DNA from: Typhlomys cinereus
Taxonomy: Eukaryota; Chordata; Mammalia; Rodentia; Platacanthomyidae
DNA length: 64,000 bases
Direction: 5' to 3'
NCBI GenBank assembly: GCA_023101885.1
Contig: JALPQD010000626.1
Span: forward strand, 620,001-684,000
Shown here in pieces: positions 34,378-45,335 of this stretch (position 1 is its first letter; the number at the start of each line of letters is the position of its first letter). Made by a program: the position numbers and the translations under genes. Under the pieces are notes generated by a model, which was not told where the DNA came from, made no database searches, and saw only the letters and a list, made by a program, of their open reading frames with translations.

Positions 34378-34774
34378 TGTAGCAGTCTTAGGGGCCCATG
34401 GAGACCCTTGAGGATGGAGATAAGCTGGCACAGAGTCAACGGCACAGACCCCAGAAGTCAGGTGAGTTTCAAAACAGGCTCTCAGGCTTGCATGCCCATT
34501 TATTGTAAATATCAGGCTGGTTATATAACCCACCCAGCATCTTATAAGTCCCAGCGTTAGCTTTTGCTGTGTTGTTCTTTCCGTGTTGGTCCTCTCAGCC
34601 AGGTGTTTTGATGTAAGCACCAAGCGGGGTAGCAGGTGTAGCTTGGGGAAGTTGCATTCACTCATACAGTCCATACAGATCATCCTTAAGTGGCATGCTC
34701 CCCAGGTGGAGGTATTGTAAGTAATGGTTGATCAGAGACTTTAATACAGGGCTGCCTGGTCCATTCGTCCTACA
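34378..34774 (-). mobile_element. Complete 3' LTR of complex A-right
   Basis: 397 bp. On the minus strand it runs TGTAGGACG..GACTGCTACA, preceded by a purine tract (AAAAAGGATGG). TATATAA-like sequence near 34513 and AATAAA (TTTATT on plus) near 34497 are in the expected order. It abuts satellite on its outer side. Confidence 0.83.
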
Positions 34775-35158
34775 TATCCATCCTTTTTATTTATTTTTGA
34801 CAACCAGTGGGAGCCAGAGTTCTTTGCTCTGACCTTGTTAACCCTGCCTCAGAGGGAGTCCAGCATTATGGACCTTGCATGCCTTAGGTTGTCCTGTCTC
34901 ACAGAATCTTACCCGTCACTGGCTACTGGCCCTTGAAGGACCTCTCCTCTGGAAGGCATGTCAGAATATGTGGATAATAGACTAGAACAAGGCCTCACAA
35001 ATCTCTGCAATCCATGCTCAAACCATGTCCCTGGGGTGCCATGGCTTGGATATTCAAGGGCCATAAGCACCTGTGGCATGGTCTTATTGATGGAGGGCTG
35101 CTGAGAGATGTGCTGAAGGAAACTCTTAAGGAATATAATTAATAAAAGAACAATTCCT

Positions 35159-35366
35159 GGGGCTGGAGTGGTGGCTCAGGGGTTAAGCCTCTGCCTTGCA
35201 GGTGGAAGGTCCTGAGTTCAGATCCTAGACCCCATGTATAGATGCCAGGTGGAAGCGGGGGCGGCCTGCATTTCTGGTCCTGATAAGGTGGAGCCTGTGA
35301 ATCCCAGGGCAAAATAAACAAGGAGGAGGTGGAGGCATCCATGGTGGTTCCCGAATTTGTCTGTGG

Positions 35367-35411
<45 letters not shown>

Positions 35412-35453
35412 TACACACACAATTGAATAAATAATGAATAATAAAAAAATTTA
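35159..35453 (+). mobile_element. SINE with tRNA/ID-like head and CA-rich tail
   Basis: The head GGGGCTGGAGTGGTGGCTCA with a following GTTAAG..GAGTTCAGATCC is a Pol III A-box/B-box type start, as in rodent ID/B4-like SINEs. Then comes a unique body, a (CA)n run at about 35370-35420 and an A-rich end. It is flanked by 15-bp duplications (35144-35158 and 35454-35468) with one mismatch. A second copy is at 42317-42609. The exact family name is not claimed. Confidence 0.9.
35370..35420 (+). repeat. (CA)n microsatellite inside the SINE
   Basis: About 25 CA units with few interruptions, between the SINE body and its A-rich tail. It gives spurious VCVCVC translations on the minus strand. Confidence 0.95.
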
Positions 35454-36004
35454 AAAAGCACAATTCCTCCTATGATAGCATAAGTTACAATCCATTAAAA
35501 ATTAAAATCAAGTGAGAAAACAATAAAAGAAAACTTACAATCTATTAGAAAAACAATTGTGATCGATATAAAACATAAGTAGTTAAGGCCTTGGATGTTA
35601 CCAAAATTATTTATTCTTACTTTTAAGTATGCATACATGTATTTAAAAATGGTATGCTAAAATTTTTATATCAGCATGCAACAGAAATGAAAAAAAATTG
35701 AAGTGGCCCCAGATTTATTCATTTTTTGAATCTGGTTCCTGGGAAGGCTTCACAATCTCTGTTGCTGGTCTTACATCTTGAGCTGGCACTCATATTGGCA
35801 AAGTGGAATCCTGAGGGAAGACACAAACATATCTTCGACCATAGATTAATAAGGGAATGGGTCCCTGCCATAGTAGTGTGACAGAGACCCTCCATCGGAC
35901 AAGAGGCAGGGTGGTATAGTGAGGCAGGAAAGCCCAGTGTTTATAAGCATGGCTTAGTCTTGAATCATCAAAAGTGAGGAAGTTAAGGTGAAACAGGACC
36001 TCTA

Positions 36005-36658
36005 TCAGAACCAAGTGTGGGTCACGTTTGGATTCAGGGGATGTGACCTTTCCCAAAGGCCCTTTAAAGTTCTGTTGCATCTTTCCACAATAGTTTGTCC
36101 TTGTGGGTTATAGGGGATGCCAAAGGTGTGACTAATTTTCCATGAGGCTATAAAGGAGCCAAAATTTTGGGAAGTATATGCAGGTCCATTGTCAGTCTTT
36201 AGTGCCCAAGGTACACCTATAAACAACATGGCAGATTTTAAGGCTTTAATAGCATGGGTTCCTTTTCTCCCATAAGGGCTATTGTGTACACAAAAGAGGA
36301 AGGAACAAGTATCCACTATAACATTATCATATTTTAGGTGCTCAAAGGGGAAATGGTGGGTAACATCCATTTGCCAAATTGCATTAAGCAAGAGACCTCT
36401 GGGATTTACCCCTCCCTTATCGAGGGGGACAAGTGGATCCAAGGGGGCACAGGTCACATAGGACCTTACTAAATGTTTACGTTGTGACATTGTAAGCTCT
36501 GGAAGAAGTTTGTGTAATCTCTGAGGCATAAGGTGAAATTGTTGGTGTAATGCCCTAGCTTGTTCAAGAATCTCTAAGTCCACAGTATCTGTTAAATCGT
36601 TTCCCTTAGCCAGAATTCCAGAAGTTTTGTGTGTGACCTCATATAAGAAATATACCAA
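36005..36658 (-). pseudogene. pol: Integrase of complex A-right, long open frame
   Basis: 217 codons. The zinc domain has HQQFH, but the first Cys of the CxxC pair is Tyr (YVTC). The core keeps all three acidic residues: Asp in MDVTH, Asp in TDNGPAYTS and Glu in IVERCNRTLKG. The C-terminal domain lies in another frame (35790-36080, ending GRRYVCVFPQDS), so a frameshift near 36030 separates it. This copy is better preserved than the left one, which lost the first Asp to a patch. It would bind and join viral DNA ends if complete. Confidence 0.87.
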
Positions 36659-36902
36659 GGGTGAGCCCTGTGTTCCAATACATCCTGGAGCAACTGCATG
36701 GTGACATGTAAGGGGCTCATACGGTCCTTATGCAAAGAAAATGAAAGGATCCAGACAGCCTGTACTGCATACTGATTATTAGAACAAATATTAACAGGTT
36801 CTAATAGGCATTCAGTAAAAATATTTAAGGGCCCCAAGAGTTAGCCCAGCTGCACTGAGGCAGGGATGGGGAGGACATAAGCAATGTCTTTTTCCCCGGG
36901 CA
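36592..36902 (-). pseudogene. pol: RNase H C-terminal part, complex A-right
   Basis: Frame 36592-36837 contains NQYAVQA in place of the left copy's SDSQYAVQA-like segment, so a catalytic Asp is replaced by Asn. Then come MSPLHVTMQLLQDVLEHRA and the transition to integrase. A stop (TAA on the minus strand) near 36840-36902 separates it from the upstream RT/RNase H frame. Confidence 0.75.
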
Positions 36903-38159
36903 CTAAATGAGGATTCCATATCTTTGTTTATTGGAGTCCAAGAATACTAGGGTCCCATGTGGAATGGGGGAATAGCTGGGAGTACTATAAGGTTTAATTT
37001 TAATAGGGAGTTGAGAAAACACAGTTAACCTTTTGTCCTGTGGGGGGTGGTTGTCAAGATCTCCAGTGTAGCCAGAGACCATTTCTTGAAAAATAATACA
37101 ATTGGCCCAAAGCAATTGTGAGTGCCAGAGCGGGAAAAGAAGAATGATTTTATCAGGCTCATGGCTATTGGTCTTGTGGGCCACGTTTCTTGCCTTGAGA
37201 GTGAATCGAAAGGTGATCTCAAATTGATATGTGATTTTGGGTAGGTCAGAATAAGCCAGATGTAACCACATAAGGGGGCCTCTTTGCCATAGGACGCCTA
37301 GAACACCACCAGGGGTCCATAAGATGATTGCGAAGAGAGACCAGTGAGGCTCATGTCTGTCTAAGGATGCTGAGGCAAGTAGAGAGGCAACCTTTTGTAG
37401 AAGGGTCATCGCTTCAGGTGTAAGCTTAATTCTTTTGGAGGGGCATGTAGGGCCCTTCAGGAGAGAAAATAAAGAGTACATTTCCTGGTCAGGGATTGAT
37501 AGAAATGGTTTGAGCCAATTTATTATTCCACATAGCTGTTGGAATTCAGCTAGGGAATAGACATCTTTAGAGGACAAGGTGAAGGTTAGCAGACGTATTT
37601 GTTTGGAAATAGGAAACCCTAAAAAGGCATATACCTGTAGAAAATATGCAGCAGTACCTATGGTGGACTGGGATACAGGATCAATATATTTCCCTGAACC
37701 CATGAGCATATCCAATGTGACATTAAGACCATACTGAAGGTTGAGGTGGGCTTGTGCTTCTGCCTGATCATCATATGCAGAGTGCCAATTCAGGAAAATG
37801 GCCGGCTCTAAGACCACCTTAAGGAGATGATACCAATCATGAGTTTGGAGCTGCATGGCCCATTGGCAGAGAACCTGTTCAAAATAAGGGGAGTCACAGC
37901 CTGATTCACTGAACGCCTTATGAAGCAGGGAAAGATCAGCAAGCCGGGTAGGCACCCAAGGTTGGGTGGCCGCATTGGGTCCTACATTAACAGGGAAAGC
38001 TTCTCTCCCCAAAAAAGTTAGAAAACTGTAGGCATGTGTGGAGCATAGGGGCTTGGGGCGCTGATAGTGGAGATGGCACCATCGGGGCTGAAGGGCTGGA
38101 CCCAGTTGTAGTAACAGCAAGTCCTCGGCAAGGGTATGGCGGGGGGGGGAACCACTCAC
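36903..38159 (-). pseudogene. gag-capsid::RT-thumb fusion frame, 418 codons open
   Basis: Residues 1-167 are gag: WVPTRLADLSLL, VLCQWAMQLQ, and the capsid end DMLMGSGKYIDPVSQ. From about residue 170 the frame is RT thumb and connection (VYAFLGFPISK; LCGIINWLKPFL near residue 220). It ends within early RNase H (RYGILI). NC, pro and the RT palm between them are deleted, yet the frame stays open across the junction near 37650. The left copy has the same junction with stops. It is an enzymatically dead fusion. The open state may be chance or recent descent from a longer-lived parent. Confidence 0.83.
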
Positions 38160-38750
38160 AGGGATTGGGTCCTTCTCTGCCTAATTTTATGAGGTACCGT
38201 CATAGATTCATCCTCTCCTTCTCCGTCCGAGGAGTGAGGGATTTGGACCCTAATGCCCATAGCAGGCAGTGGCAAAGTGATAGGCAGGTTAACAGAGGGC
38301 AAATAAGGCATAAAATTTGGGGCTCTTTACAGTGTGAAGAGAGGTTGCCCATTTTTTTTTAAAGAACAGAGATGAGACTAAAGAGGAACAAATGAGACAA
38401 GGAATTTATCGGACCAAAACATCTTGTTCTTAGTGGGGAACTTCCATGGTTCTTTAGGCCATGGCTGTATGCCCACATGGTGTCTCCAGAAGAGGAGGGT
38501 TGGTCGGGAGACCACTCCTGGATTCCTTCTCCTGGGGGGTCAACTCTTATGTAGAGACGCTGGGCAAACTAGAACCAAAATGTGTACCACCCTATCCATG
38601 GACAGACAAACACAGAGAAAGGGAAAGGGACCTTCATGCTCACCTCTTGCAAAGGTAAAGAACATTAAACCAAAGGGGCCAGCTTACCAAAAAACTGCCG
38701 AAGGGGGCCTAAAGGCTTGCACCCCAAGAGACCCTTCTGTTTAGTTTCAT
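38160..38750. other. gag upstream part and head-to-head junction, complex A-right
   Basis: Bases 38160-38340 continue gag upstream on the minus strand with stops. Bases 38345-38750 mirror the unassigned 10926-11339 segment; frame 38424-38744 (+) resembles the left one. I recognise no domain. The two halves of the ERV meet here tail-to-tail in sequence but head-to-head in gene direction. Confidence 0.5.
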
Positions 38751-39219
38751 AATCTCATCCAGCAAAACGGGGAATCCTTTATGGACGTCCTTGCTAGAGT
38801 AACAGAATCTGTAGTGTAGGGTAGATCCAGCCCCATTAGAGATATGTTAATCAAACAAATAGCTTGGTAAGGGCTCAACGCCCCTACCCATAATGCAGTG
38901 GCTTCTGTCCGAAATGATGATATCCACAAGTGAGTGATAGAAACTAGAGATCTGGATCTGGGAGCTGGCCCCATAACGGCCCTTACTGCCTCCATTGATG
39001 ACCTCTTGTCAGACAGGCAGCAACCTCCTGACTGCCCACCACAGACTGGCCCACCAGACCACCCTTGCTGGGGCTGTGGTAAGACAGGTCACTTCTGGAG
39101 GGACTGCCCTAATACGCATCCCCAGATTCGCTGCCCAAAATGTAACATGGGATTCCACTGGGCTTGCAACTGCTGCTCACAGCCTTCTAACGTCCAGTAG
39201 AATGCCAAGGCTAATTTAA
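38751..39219 (+). pseudogene. gag: gag CA C-terminus and nucleocapsid, complex A-right
   Basis: A capsid end with the SFMDVLARV segment (major homology region area) leads to a TAA at 38868-38870 that is shared with the left copy. Frame 38934-39200 then encodes two intact zinc knuckles, CWGCGKTGHFWRDC and CPKCNMGFHWACNC, both Cx2Cx4Hx4C, so this copy keeps the Cys lost on the left. Pro follows on the same strand. Confidence 0.85.
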
Positions 39220-39239
39220 ACTTCCAGCGGGGCACCCCT

Positions 39240-39549
39240 CAGCCCTGTCAATAAGAGGGGACAGATGCCATCCTAAGGTATTTTGGACTTTGCTCGTTTT
39301 TCCACATTCTCCTATGACAACCGTATACCTTGATGGTATTCCAGTTAAGGGGTTGGTGGACAAAGGGGCCGATGTCATCATCCTTAATGAGATTGAAACA
39401 CACAGGCTTCCCCATTGGAAATTCAAACCAGGCCCCTCCATTAGTGGGGTGGGAGGACAATAATTGACTCAGGCTGCAATTCATCCCATTCACTGGAAAG
39501 ACTTAGATGGTAATCAAGGCTACTTCTCCCCACTGTTGCCGATATCCCC
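39240..39549 (+). pseudogene. pro: Protease, first part, split by provirus B2
   Basis: Matches the left protease. The active-site triplet is changed: LVDKGAD instead of LVDTGAN, so the essential Thr is Lys and the enzyme is dead. A stop follows GGQ near 39461. The gene is interrupted after 39549 by B2 and resumes at 45756. Confidence 0.85.
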
Positions 39550-39960
39550 TGTGGCGTCTCTCCACCCCCTCCACACACACTAGGACACGGCTACAGGCCT
39601 TTAGAATGGAGAAAGGCAAGTTTGCCGCCCGCTCCTCTGCCTCAACTTCAGAGAGTCAGACACAGGTGGGGAGTTTGTCAGAGCAAATCTCCATTTATTG
39701 GGGGTAACAAAACAGCTTATATAGACAAAGGACCATAGGGTCCAAAATGGGCAGCCAATTATGTCAAATGTCAACATAGCATGCAAGCCCTACAGGTCAG
39801 ACTCAACGTATCTCAGTAAGGAAGGCAGGTCAACTCCTAAAAGCCAATTAGGTCTCTCTGTAATGTGATCAGGGTTACGCCCAGGACACTAGCTCTCAGC
39901 GCCATCTTTGATCCCATGTGCTTGACTATGCCCTTGGGTAATTCCTGAGCAGGCCCAACA
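39550..39960 (-). mobile_element. 3' LTR of provirus B2
   Basis: 411 bp. On the minus strand it runs TGTTGGGCC..CGCCACA. TATA (CTATATAAG) is at 39716-39724 and AATAAA at 39694-39699 (antisense). The purine tract AAAAAGGGGGAGA lies just inside it at about 39961-39973. Confidence 0.9.
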
Positions 39961-42900
39961 TCTCCCCCTTTTTGTTTTAATAGAGACTATATTTTACAAT
40001 TAACTATACATATGTGCAATGTCCCATAAGTCCCAGTGGGAGCTTTTGCTGTTGTCCTGTCCCGTTTGGTCTTCTCAGTCAGGCAGGTTGGCATCAGCAC
40101 CAGGCATGGCAGCAGGTAACTTGGGCAAGTTGCATATGGCTCACACAGACAGTACAGGCCTGCCTGGTGTGTTTTTAGACCAAGGCCTCATAAGCCTCCA
40201 AGCTTGAATTGCATCTTTGGGGGGGCCATGGCATGGATGTGCAAGAGTCATAAACATCTATAGCATGGTCTCATTAATGGAGCGCTGCTGAGAGATGTGC
40301 TGAGTAAACACTTAAGTGATATAGTTATTAAAAGAACAATTCTTTCTAGATGTTAGATCAAACCCAGATTGACTCTACCTTTGGTTTGGGTAAGGTATCA
40401 ATCAGGCTATCTTGAGTTAGGTCAGGCCTATAAGGATTACGGTTAGCATCTTCCTTGAGCACACTATGGATAGTTTCTTGACAGAAGGTTTGGTGGATAG
40501 GCTTCCCAGTGTCTTTGGAATCTCGATTCAAGTTGTCCCTTTTGAAAATTTAAAATGTTGATGGTAAATAATGTCAATCTTAGCTGTTGGTATGGGCTTA
40601 CACCCTTTTTTGTTTTAATAATTGGCCTTTAATTTGATTGGGTATGGGGTCATCCAGCAGAGGGGGATGTCTTTTTGGAATTCCAAAGGCCTTCAAAAAC
40701 CTTGAGAGACCCATCCCGGCATGGCTGTTCGAAACCTGCCTACTTAAGGACCTAGGCTGCTCATGGGATGAGAGGTGACAACTGTTCTTTGTCTACTTCC
40801 TGCTGAGATGGGATGATGAAAGTGAGAGCAGACTGATGTCCTCATCTATGAAGTGCTGTGATGGTCTAGAGGTCTTTGGTAGATGGCTTTATTACTTTAA
40901 GATCCCTTTAAAAGAGACAAAACACAGGTTAACCTTTTAAGATCTACACAAGGATTAAGCCATTGTAACTGGGAAGGCACATGGTATAAACCAAATAAGC
41001 TCAGTAATCTTACTGTGGGTACAGGCAAGAGTTAGTAAAGAAAACCTGTTACCTCACCTGGAATAGTCATTGTCTTTGTCTGGTGTAAAAACCAAGAACT
41101 ATCTAGATCCTGAAGACCTTTTTCCTCTGACAGCTGTGAATCTCTATGATCACATTTTAAAACCTGTTTAAAACAATATGAACTGCCTATCTTGTTTCAT
41201 TAAACAAAGGAATATCTAAAAGCAACATCATTAAGCATGTAAGGAATCTCAATAGTTACTTTGTGAGTGACTGATAAACCTGTCATTTCCCTGATCATTA
41301 ACATTTTAGTAAAATCAAAGATTGACAAAAGCCTAGGAAGGAAGTTGAGCACTAGAATTTTGTGCTCCCTTGTCTATCAACATAGAAACAAAGAGGCTTC
41401 CTATTTGCATGTTAAACCCAAGGTTCTCATGAGATGCTCAACCTGGCGTTTTGGGTCTTCTTTTGCTGGATATCAGCAGCAAACTCCCTTCTCCCATTGG
41501 AGGGAAGCTAAGAGCTTCAGACCATTTTATTGGTCCCCACCAGAGGGCTTGACCCCTGGGCCCTGGGATTCAGGGGGCAATCCTTCCTCCAGTGGAGATT
41601 GCCATGGTCAGGACATAGGCCATGTGGAAACTTCCTGTGCTTGCAATCATCTCAAAGCAACCAGTCTAGTCATATTTAAAGCATCTTTTTATCTCTCCCC
41701 TGTCAGAAGGGGTCCTGGTTTGTCTGCTCAGGTGTGCCTGTTGGTATTCTATCTATTCCCTTAGGGAAATATCAAGTGTTGATTTCTTTGTTTCGTGGTT
41801 GTTTTTCTTTTCTTTCTTTTTTTCAAATTAAGTCCTAGGTTACCTGCCCTATTTTTAAGTCCTTAAGAATGGTCCAAAAATAAGTTTAAAGTTGTCATCT
41901 CTTGTCTAAGATGTATACGTGGCATGTCCAAGAATATATCACAAGTTGATTCTCTTTTTGGTTGGTAAGACTAAGCATTCACATTTTTCAGTTAGTCTCT
42001 GGACACAGGAAGGGGAAATTTCTGTTTTGGCTTCAGTTTAGTGGACCTGGACTTGGGGAAAGGACACATGGCTTAGCAGAGTTCTGCCAACCACTATATA
42101 AACCCAGCGACTAGATCCTAATCCGATTTCACACTAGACCATATGTTATCACCATGGAAATGCAGAACTGGCCCAATCGAATCCCATGGCTTTAAGAGAT
42201 CTTAGGTATCTCGCCGTGGGACTACAAATTCAAGCACAGAGGTGTAACAGGTTTTCCACCTCAGGCCGACATTCACACACATTCACACAGAGGTTAAAAC
42301 ATTCCTCCCAAATTTTTTTTAAATTTTTTTATTATTATTATTATTTATTCAACTGTGTACATATGCGCGTGTATCTGCGCGCGCGCGCATGTGTGTGTGT
42401 GTGTGTGTAGAACCACGGACGAATTCGCGAACCACCATGGACGCCTCCACCTCCTTCTGCCCCAGGATTCACAGGCTCCGCCCTACCAGGACCAGAAGCG
42501 CAGACCGCCCCCGCTTCCGCCTGGCGTCTATACGTGGGATCTGGGATCCGAACTCAGGACCTTCCGCCTGCAAGGCGGAGGCTTAACCCTTGAGCCACCT
42601 CTCCAGCCCTTCCTCCCAAATTTTAAAGGTGCCCTTTTCCTCCCCCTCCAGGAGAAGACTGTTCCAAAAGGTGAGCAGAGATTGGTTTAGCACAGTCTCT
42701 TTTACCGTGAATTACAAGATTTAGAGAAACTCCCTAGCTGGCCTTGAGTCTGTTTTGAGCTGTAGCTAGGTGGGGCCTTGGCTTCAGTTGGGCGGGGCCC
42801 TGGCTTCTCCTGCTGGTCTAACTCTGAGTACAGCCCACCTCCCTGGGGGCAGGGAGGGCCCTGGTCTCAGACTTTCCTAGTTTTCACTCGTGACCCCACG

Positions 42901-44240
42901 GATAAGCTTCCTGCTGTCCTTGAGAAGTTAGGATTTTATGAGCAACCAAATTCCTGCTTAATCAAAACAGACAATTGAAATACATTTGAATACATGAAAC
43001 TTAATTCTTAGTTTCTAATTTCTGAGGCTCTGTGTCTTTTCTTTTATAGCATAGTAGAAGCATAATATACAATATTTTTTTAAACCTAACATTTTATAAT
43101 CCTTTACAACACACCTTAACGTTCTTTTAAGTAACCAACTCATAACCTCCTGTACACATTTTAATTTTTAAGTAAGATATCTCATCCCATAAACCTTGTA
43201 AACCTTTTGTACATCTAAGTACTATACATATTTTTTCATATTTTCTTTATCCTACTTGATGGTTTCCTGCTGTCTTCACATTAATTATCCTGTCAGAAAT
43301 GTCCTTTAAAAGAGGTAATAACAGTATACCTCATCTTAAAAATCATTATATCTGATTTAAGTTTGTAAGATTGTAGCAGAACATGAGAATACACCTGGAA
43401 TTAGAAATCAAACTTGTCCCCAAGGATGAGAGCTCACACATACCAGGAGAATGAAGAAATCCCAATGAATTTCTCAGAAATCAGTTTTCCTTTCTGGCTG
43501 CCAGATATGTTGGTATTACACATGGGAAAACAAACTTTTAAAGGAGTTACAAAAGTGATGTTATCAGATCCTAGGTAAAAACACCATACCACCTTTTGTG
43601 AAGCTTCATAAAAATCAAGATAAAACAAGATATTCTAGTCAGTACATACTCAGGCTTTTTAATGTTATCAAAATGATTTATTTTTAAGTGTGCACATGCA
43701 TTTAAATTGAGCATGCCAAATAATGAAGAGTCAAAAATCAAAATGTGATTATAAGCACACAATAAAATTCAAAGTGGCCACAGCTGTTATTTTGAAACAT
43801 AAAACACACATTTTATAGGAAACCCAGGTACCCAAGCAAGTCAGAACTTTTTAAAGTAACCCTTTATCATCACAGGCAAAGTACAAAGAGCAACAAACAG
43901 TTTAAAACACACATCTTTTGCCTTGGAAAATGGGCCATTCATCAGAACAGAGGATGGTAAATTTCCCTTTGTTTATCTCAACACTCAGATTTTGGGTTTT
44001 TCCCTAACGTCCTTAAAATGTCCTGGCAAACAGTCTGTCCCATTGTTTCATCCGTCTGAGTCCACACGAACAACACAGAAAACATACAGACAACACAAAA
44101 TTAACAGATAAACACAAACAGACAGTTTCCACCTGCAGGCACAGAACCCTACTAAGCAAGGACTGAGGAATTTGAATGGAGTCTTCCTCAGCCCCCCGAG
44201 TTCCCCACTCTAGCCTGTTGGGGACCAGTGTGCCTGCATG
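39961..44240 (-). other. Coding-poor interior of provirus B2
   Basis: Aligns in order with 25274-28400 of B1. No retroviral protein is recognisable on either strand. The shared GGCATGCCA-type module is at about 43620-43785. Longer plus-strand frames (for example 41267-41764) are not conserved as proteins in B1 and are probably chance. Confidence 0.7.
42317..42609 (-). mobile_element. SINE, same family as 35159-35453, with 15-bp TSD
   Basis: Inverted copy: the A-rich tail and CA/GT run are on the left, and the head (complement of GGGCTGGAG) is at the right end. It is flanked by perfect 15-bp repeats TTCCTCCCAAATTTT (42302-42316 and 42610-42624). B1 has the empty site near 27515-27530. Confidence 0.93.
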
Positions 44241-45250
44241 CAGGTTCAGGATAAGTTTTTGTGAAGGCATGTGGAGGGGTCTTCCTCTAAACCATCCCCA
44301 CCCCCTTCTCCCTTGAGCAGAGTTAAATCTGGATACAGGGAACCGCTTGCATCAGGTGTACTCGGCAGCTGCTCAGGCCCCAGCTGCTCAGTCCCCATTC
44401 TCAGAGTGTGCGTAACCTCTCCCCCTTGAAAAAAGTGAACTGTGCATGCCAGGCACTCTCTCTCTCTCGAGGCAGCCATTCCCTCACATCATTTTGAGGC
44501 TCTCAGAGTGGGCGCCCCCCTCCCTTGCCTAGGGCTGGCAGGTCCACAGGGTGCTCGCAAGAGGGCTGCTCCTCTCTCTTGCTAAACTGTGCCAGCAGCT
44601 TTGCACGGAGTTCAGAAGTCTCCTGAAGAGGAAGGGAGAGTAGCTCCTTCCTCTTGCCAAGTCAAGCTTGCAGCTCGGAGTGGTGCTCGCAAGTAGGCAG
44701 TCCTTCCCTCTGGCTGGGGGCCAGCAGCTCTATGCGCCACTCCTGGCACGCATGCAGTGCTGGGTTATGATCCAGTGTGGAGCAGCCCAAGTGGCAGGCA
44801 TGCTGGCCATCCCCATGGCTTCCTGCACCTTGCCATGGATCCGTGGCAGGCCGCCCTGGATTATTTGCTTGTGGCTCCAGGCACCGAGGAGCCAGCAGCC
44901 CCAGCGCTGACTCCTCTTCCCTCTCCTCCTTCCCCTCTGTCTGCTCTTCCTGCACCTTCGCCTCCGGTGGGGGCTGGATAGCATCAGGAAGGAAAGATAT
45001 CTTAAACTCAGAGACCATGGGATAAAATCCCAAGGGAGGCGATATTTTAAGATGTTTCTCCCACTCTCTGGCTAGGTTTTCTATCTTATCCCAAGTGTCC
45101 CATGAAAAGACATTAGAAAATTGGACCCAGGGTGCTAATTCAAGGGCCAGTTTGCCAAACCTTGGCAATGCCAGAATCTGGAATTTCAAAACCATGGCTT
45201 TTTAATACAAATCTCAGTGCTTCCAACACTGGGTCAGGTCTACTTATTGA
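44241..45250 (-). pseudogene. gag: gag N-terminal region of provirus B2
   Basis: Frame 44662-45195 (177 codons) carries DTWDKIENLAREWEKHLK and FLPDAIQPPPEAKV, homologous to the B1 gag. The true start region upstream (…VLKSHGFEIPDSG) lies in another frame, so a frameshift exists near 45140. After the PPPEAK point the linker is Glu/Arg-rich (EEQTEGKEEREEE), quite unlike the B1 linker with its 63-bp repeats. No capsid or NC motifs follow. Confidence 0.7.
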
Positions 45251-45272
45251 TGTTACCCATACAAAGAGTCTA

Positions 45273-45280
45273 ACTTACCT
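45273..45280 (-). promoter_or_regulatory. Likely major splice donor, provirus B2
   Basis: AGGTAAGT on the minus strand, a perfect consensus donor, about 36 bases after the primer site and before gag. Presence of a strong donor in a pol-less element suggests it once produced spliced RNA. Confidence 0.55.
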
Positions 45281-45315
45281 CGAAGCCTGATTCACTCCAT
45301 CTGATCTGGGAAGTT

Positions 45316-45333
45316 CCTCACACAGGGGCACCA
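45316..45333 (-). promoter_or_regulatory. Primer binding site, tRNA-Met-like
   Basis: TGGTGCCCCTGTGTGAGG on the minus strand, two bases after the LTR. It matches the complement of the elongator tRNA-Met 3' end except for one inserted T. B1, with a related body, uses a tRNA-Lys-like site. Confidence 0.65.
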
Positions 45334-45335
45334 GA

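Larger units (their letters stand above)
34775..35758 (-). other. env-region remnant of complex A-right
   Basis: The mirror of 13986-15063. No env frame is open. It includes the hydrophobic-anchor remnant near 35120-35158 and 35469-35480, now split by a SINE, and the shared non-coding module at 35514-35712. The MaLR LTR present on the left is absent here. Confidence 0.65.

Noticed and set aside
35159..35240. tRNA gene
   Set aside because: The box A/B-like start belongs to a SINE with target-site duplications. It does not form a full cloverleaf and a second copy exists.
41267..41764. 165-codon plus-strand frame in B2
   Set aside because: It is antisense to the provirus and not kept in the colinear B1 region, so probably chance.
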